Shown here: in pieces, positions 61,202-64,000 of the stretch | How the letters are laid out: each line of letters opens with the position of its first letter | Position numbering within the stretch: position 1 is the stretch's first letter | Assembly (NCBI GenBank): GCA_964487255.1 | Contig: CAZAQV010000026.1 | Coordinates: forward strand, 26,955 to 90,954 | DNA length: 64,000 nucleotides | Reading direction: 5' to 3' | Origin: CAZAQV01 sp964487255 | Lineage (GTDB): Bacteria; Myxococcota_A; Polyangia; Polyangiales; CAZAQV01 | The notes under the pieces: generated by a model | What the model was told of the DNA's origin: nothing | Database searches by the model: none | Seen by the model: the letters and a program-made list of their open reading frames with translations, nothing else | Program-made: the position numbers and the translations under genes

Positions 61202-62668
61202 GTGTCGACGAACGCGTCCGCAATCCCAATGATGATGGCGATGCGCCTCGAGGGCGCTCCCGCGCTCGTGGTCGGAGGCGGAGAAGTCGCGGTCGGTCGC
61301 GTCCAGCTCCTCCTTGAGTCGGGTTCTCAGGTCGTGGTTATCGCACCGCGCGTCGCCCCGACCATCTTGGCGCTGGCAGAACGAGGCGAAGTCGTGGTCC
61401 AAACGCGCGAGGTCAACCCTGAACGTGACTTGGACGGTCATCGCGTAGTGTTCACAGCCATCGACGACGAGGCGGTTTCCGCCGACATCGCCCGGCGCTG
61501 CCGCGCGCGCGGAACACTCGTCAATGTCGCTGACGTTCCAGAGCTTTGCGATTTCTTTTGCGTCGCACGCGGACGGCGCGGCAATGTTCAGGTGGCCGTA
61601 TCCACCAATGGACGCGCGCCCGGGTTGGCCAGTCGGCTGCGCGACAGCCTGCTCTCGAGCCTCCCCGACAACGTGGTTGAAGGGGTTGAAGGCTTCGCGC
61701 GTTTGCGCAACGCGATCCGTCAAAGCGACGCGCGTCCAGAAGCCAGCCAGAGGCGGATGCACTGGCTGCGCGGCGTTGCACAGTCGCTGTCTTGGTCCGA
61801 ACTTGCGGCCCTCGCACATGACAATCTCGGGCCGTATTTACAGCGCTACGACGAAGAACGCGGCGCCCTGCTGCAGCCGAAGCTGCGCGCGGCAAAAAAG
61901 CGCCCACGCGCGAAAACGGCAGAACCCACGGTTTACCTCGTCGGTTCGGGGCCCGGTGACCCCGAACTGCTCACGCGCAAAGCGTACGACTTGTTACGCA
62001 GCGCAGACTTGGTCCTGAGCGACCGTCTGGTCGCGCCAGCCATCCGTGAGCTGATCGGTGGCGAAGTGCGCATCGCCAACAAACTGGCGGGGCGCTCGGA
62101 GCGTGGGCAAGAGCAACTTTGTCGATGGATGCTTGAGGGTGCGACCGCGGGACGCAAAGTCGTTCGCCTCAAGGTGGGCGACCCGACCATCTTTGGACGC
62201 GCCTGCGAAGAAGTGCACGAGCTGCTCCGCGAAGGGGTCCGCGTGGAGGTCGTACCCGGTATCAGCAGCGTGCTCTCCGCGCCTGTACAGGCCGGCATCG
62301 CGCCCACCGTACGCGGCGTCGCGGACCGCATTCTCATTCTCACCGGCCAAGGCCAGGGCGGCAGCGTGCCACATCCGCCGCTTTGGGACGCAAGCACCAC
62401 CTATATTTACCTGATGGCCGTCTCTCGCTTCGCTGAGATCGCAGCGCAACTCGAAGCGCAGGGATTCCCACTCGAAACGCCCGCCGCGTGCATCGAACGC
62501 GCGACCCAACCCGACGAGCGTGTGGTTTCGGGATCGCTCGCGTCCCTGCCCCAGCGGATGGCCAAACTGGGCGTCCAAGCGCCCGCAACCATCATCATCG
62601 GCGAGGTTGCCCGGCAGCCTGAGCACCATGCCCTTTTGCTGGCCCGCCATGCGGCGTCCGCCGCCTAG
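61202..62668 (+). CDS. cysG: Siroheme synthase (CysG-type fusion)
   Basis: The 488-residue protein (GTG 61202; ATG 61231 also possible) fuses two parts. Residues 10-210 form the precorrin-2 dehydrogenase/ferrochelatase (LVVGGGEVAVGRVQLLL, DFFCVARGRRGNVQVAVSTNG). Residues about 240-480 form uroporphyrinogen-III C-methyltransferase (YLVGSGPGDPELLTRKA, VVRLKVGDPTIFGRACEE, VPGISSVLSAP). It makes the siroheme cofactor for the sulfite reductase 3 nt upstream. Confidence 0.95.
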   Translation: MSTNASAIPMMMAMRLEGAPALVVGGGEVAVGRVQLLLESGSQVVVIAPRVAPTILALAERGEVVVQTREVNPERDLDGHRVVFTAIDDEAVSADIARRCRARGTLVNVADVPELCDFFCVARGRRGNVQVAVSTNGRAPGLASRLRDSLLSSLPDNVVEGVEGFARLRNAIRQSDARPEASQRRMHWLRGVAQSLSWSELAALAHDNLGPYLQRYDEERGALLQPKLRAAKKRPRAKTAEPTVYLVGSGPGDPELLTRKAYDLLRSADLVLSDRLVAPAIRELIGGEVRIANKLAGRSERGQEQLCRWMLEGATAGRKVVRLKVGDPTIFGRACEEVHELLREGVRVEVVPGISSVLSAPVQAGIAPTVRGVADRILILTGQGQGGSVPHPPLWDASTTYIYLMAVSRFAEIAAQLEAQGFPLETPAACIERATQPDERVVSGSLASLPQRMAKLGVQAPATIIIGEVARQPEHHALLLARHAASAA

Positions 62669-62721
62669 CCGCGGCGCTCAGCGCTTGACCTTTTGAACAG
62701 CGGCCCTTAGGTCTCTGGGCC

Positions 62722-63831
62722 ATGACCGCGTCGTACACGAAAGAACAGGTCCTCGAGGCACTACGCGAGGTGGTCGATCCGACCTACCAAAAGAGCATGG
62801 TCGACCTCGGCACCATCCAAAATCTTGCCGTCGAGGACGATGGAAAGGTGTCCTTCGTCGCGGAGGTTCACAATCCGTCCGAAGAGCTACAAGAAACGCT
62901 GCGCACGGCCATCCAGTCGTCGCTCAAAAAACTCGGGGTCGTCGATGCCGAGGTCACTTGGAAGCTCCAAGTCCCGGAGCGCGAAGTTGTTGGAAACGAC
63001 CCGCTGCCCGACGTCAAGAACGTCATTCTCGTCATGAGCGGCAAAGGCGGCGTCGGCAAGAGCACGGTGGCCACCAACCTTGCGCTGGCATTCAAAAGGA
63101 TGGGCACGCGGGTCGGACTCATGGACGCCGATATTTATGGCCCCTCCATCCCGACCATGATGGGCACATCGAGCCCGCCGTTTTCTTCGGACGGCAAGCT
63201 CATCGAACCGATCGAACGCTTCGGTATCAAGATGATGAGCATCGGCTTCATGCTCGAAGACCCGAAACAAGCCGTCATCTGGCGTGGTCCGATGCTCAAC
63301 AGCGCGCTTCGCCAGTTCGTCAACGACATCGCTTGGGGCGAGCTCGACTATCTCATCTGCGACTTCCCACCCGGCACCGGAGACGTGGCGATTTCGCTGA
63401 CTCAACACATTCGCCCGACCGGCGCCATCATGGTCACCACGCCACAGCAAGTCGCGCTCGACGACGTCTATAAGGGCGTGTCCATGTGCCAGAAAATCCA
63501 CGTCCCCGTGCTCGGTGTTGTGGAGAACATGAGCGGCTTCGTCGATTCGGCCGGCGTCAAGCATGCTATTTTCGGCGAAGGCGGCGGCCAACTCGTCGCG
63601 GACTTCGCAAAGGCGCCTTTGCTGGGGCAAGTCCCCATCGAGCCGGAGGTGCGCGAGTGGGGCGACAAGGGCACACCGATCGTACAGGCCGCGCCGGGAA
63701 GCGCTGCCGCGGACGTGTTCATGGGCGTGGCGGACAAGCTCGCGACGCGCATCGCAGAGGCTGCCTTCGAGCGCAGCGGTCGAGACAAGCCGCAAGCCCA
63801 AAACAAAAAGCGCCTCCGCTTGGTGGACTGA
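62722..63831 (+). CDS. Mrp/NBP35-type P-loop ATPase with MIP18-like N-terminus
   Basis: The 369-residue protein begins with a MIP18/DUF59 domain (residues 5-85), then a ParA/MinD-like ATPase: deviant Walker A GKGGVGKSTVATNLALAF, DADIYGPSIPTMMG and FPPGTGDVAISLTQ. Mrp/ApbC proteins carry and deliver Fe-S clusters through a CxxC motif after VENMS; here the place reads VENMSGFVDSAGVKHAIFG with no Cys. It follows the siroheme gene by 53 nt, near Fe-S enzymes, so a role in cluster delivery is plausible but altered. Confidence 0.92.
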   Translation: MTASYTKEQVLEALREVVDPTYQKSMVDLGTIQNLAVEDDGKVSFVAEVHNPSEELQETLRTAIQSSLKKLGVVDAEVTWKLQVPEREVVGNDPLPDVKNVILVMSGKGGVGKSTVATNLALAFKRMGTRVGLMDADIYGPSIPTMMGTSSPPFSSDGKLIEPIERFGIKMMSIGFMLEDPKQAVIWRGPMLNSALRQFVNDIAWGELDYLICDFPPGTGDVAISLTQHIRPTGAIMVTTPQQVALDDVYKGVSMCQKIHVPVLGVVENMSGFVDSAGVKHAIFGEGGGQLVADFAKAPLLGQVPIEPEVREWGDKGTPIVQAAPGSAAADVFMGVADKLATRIAEAAFERSGRDKPQAQNKKRLRLVD

Positions 63832-63988
63832 GCAAGCTACATTTCGTGTCGGGCTAGCGGGTTGAGGCGTCGTAGGGGCCGCGTAGCCGAGAGAGACGCG
63901 TCGAAGGCAAGGCGACTTCGAACAGCCCGCGTAAACGTACGTTTTGGTCTAATCGTTTGTCACAAGTGGGGTAAAGGGTCGAAAGTTA

Positions 63989-64000
63989 ATGGCAAATCGG
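63989..64000 (+). CDS. Possible start of a further gene (partial)
   Basis: ATG 63989 opens a frame MANR that runs off the window edge, with AAAGG about 13 nt upstream. Only four codons are visible, so nothing can be said of the product. The 157 bp between this and the Mrp stop hold only a weak inverted repeat (GCGGGTTG near 63858 with CAGCCCGC near 63923). Confidence 0.3.

Noticed and set aside
63862..63930. Class II tRNA-like sequence near the right edge (GTAGCCGAG ... TTCGAAC)
   Set aside because: It has no anticodon arm or paired acceptor stem. The resemblance is limited to short motifs.
1..64000. CRISPR array or rRNA genes
   Set aside because: No regularly spaced repeats and no rRNA-like conserved sequence were seen.

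Overview
The window most likely comes from a high-GC Myxococcota (old 'Deltaproteobacteria') chromosome. Support: many Cys-rich lipoproteins, a MopE-like 'putative metal-binding' lipoprotein, an AgmX/PglI C-terminal-type protein, a DUF1592/DUF1552 pair, a CASTOR/POLLUX-type channel and a fused HyuAB protein. No rRNA gene, complete tRNA or CRISPR array was seen. No gene-free stretch exceeds about 300 bp.

Region 1 (about 1-14500) is an accessory, defence-like island. A tightly packed plus-strand operon encodes a NYN-type RNase candidate, a 26-residue basic mini-ORF joined to its neighbours by ATGA overlaps on both sides, a Lon-like Ser/Lys peptidase fused to TPR-like repeats, a HEPN-FHA-FHA protein and an FHA-FHA protein. 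It meets a convergent gene for a 1039-residue protein with a HEPN motif, a degenerate P-loop, helical repeats and a LamG-like end. A three-gene coupled operon (8-Cys mini-protein, small membrane protein, unknown protein) and a DUF262-HNH-AlbA_2 fusion follow. The island ends at a broken tyrosine integrase whose frame runs through the 3' half of a Leu-type tRNA flanked by paired direct repeats, an attP-like layout. The NYN/Lon-like/HEPN/FHA set is the best candidate for an undescribed conflict system.

Region 2 (14600-32500) is ordinary envelope and ion-homeostasis chromosome: lipoproteins, an ECF sigma factor with a membrane partner, beta-barrels, a K+/H+ antiporter plus RCK-type channel pair, an esterase, an NhaC antiporter and a DUF1552/DUF1592 pair.

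Region 3 (32600-48750) is a nearly complete reductive pyrimidine catabolism locus. PreT and PreA reduce uracil/thymine, dihydropyrimidinase opens the ring, beta-ureidopropionase releases beta-alanine or beta-aminoisobutyrate, a class III aminotransferase makes the semialdehyde, and a CoA-acylating dehydrogenase makes acetyl- or propionyl-CoA. An NCS1 transporter brings in the base. A fused 5-oxoprolinase/hydantoinase-like protein lies just upstream. An SRPBCC gene between repeats, a degenerate GDPD-like lipoprotein and a VapBC module sit between preA and the transporter.

Region 4 (48750-64000) holds envelope lipoproteins, a homocysteine methyltransferase-methylenetetrahydrofolate reductase fusion, two paralogous cytochrome-like lipoproteins and an RpoH-like sigma factor. 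It ends with hisD divergent from an assimilatory sulfur cluster (APS reductase, sulfite reductase, siroheme synthase) followed by an Mrp-type ATPase.
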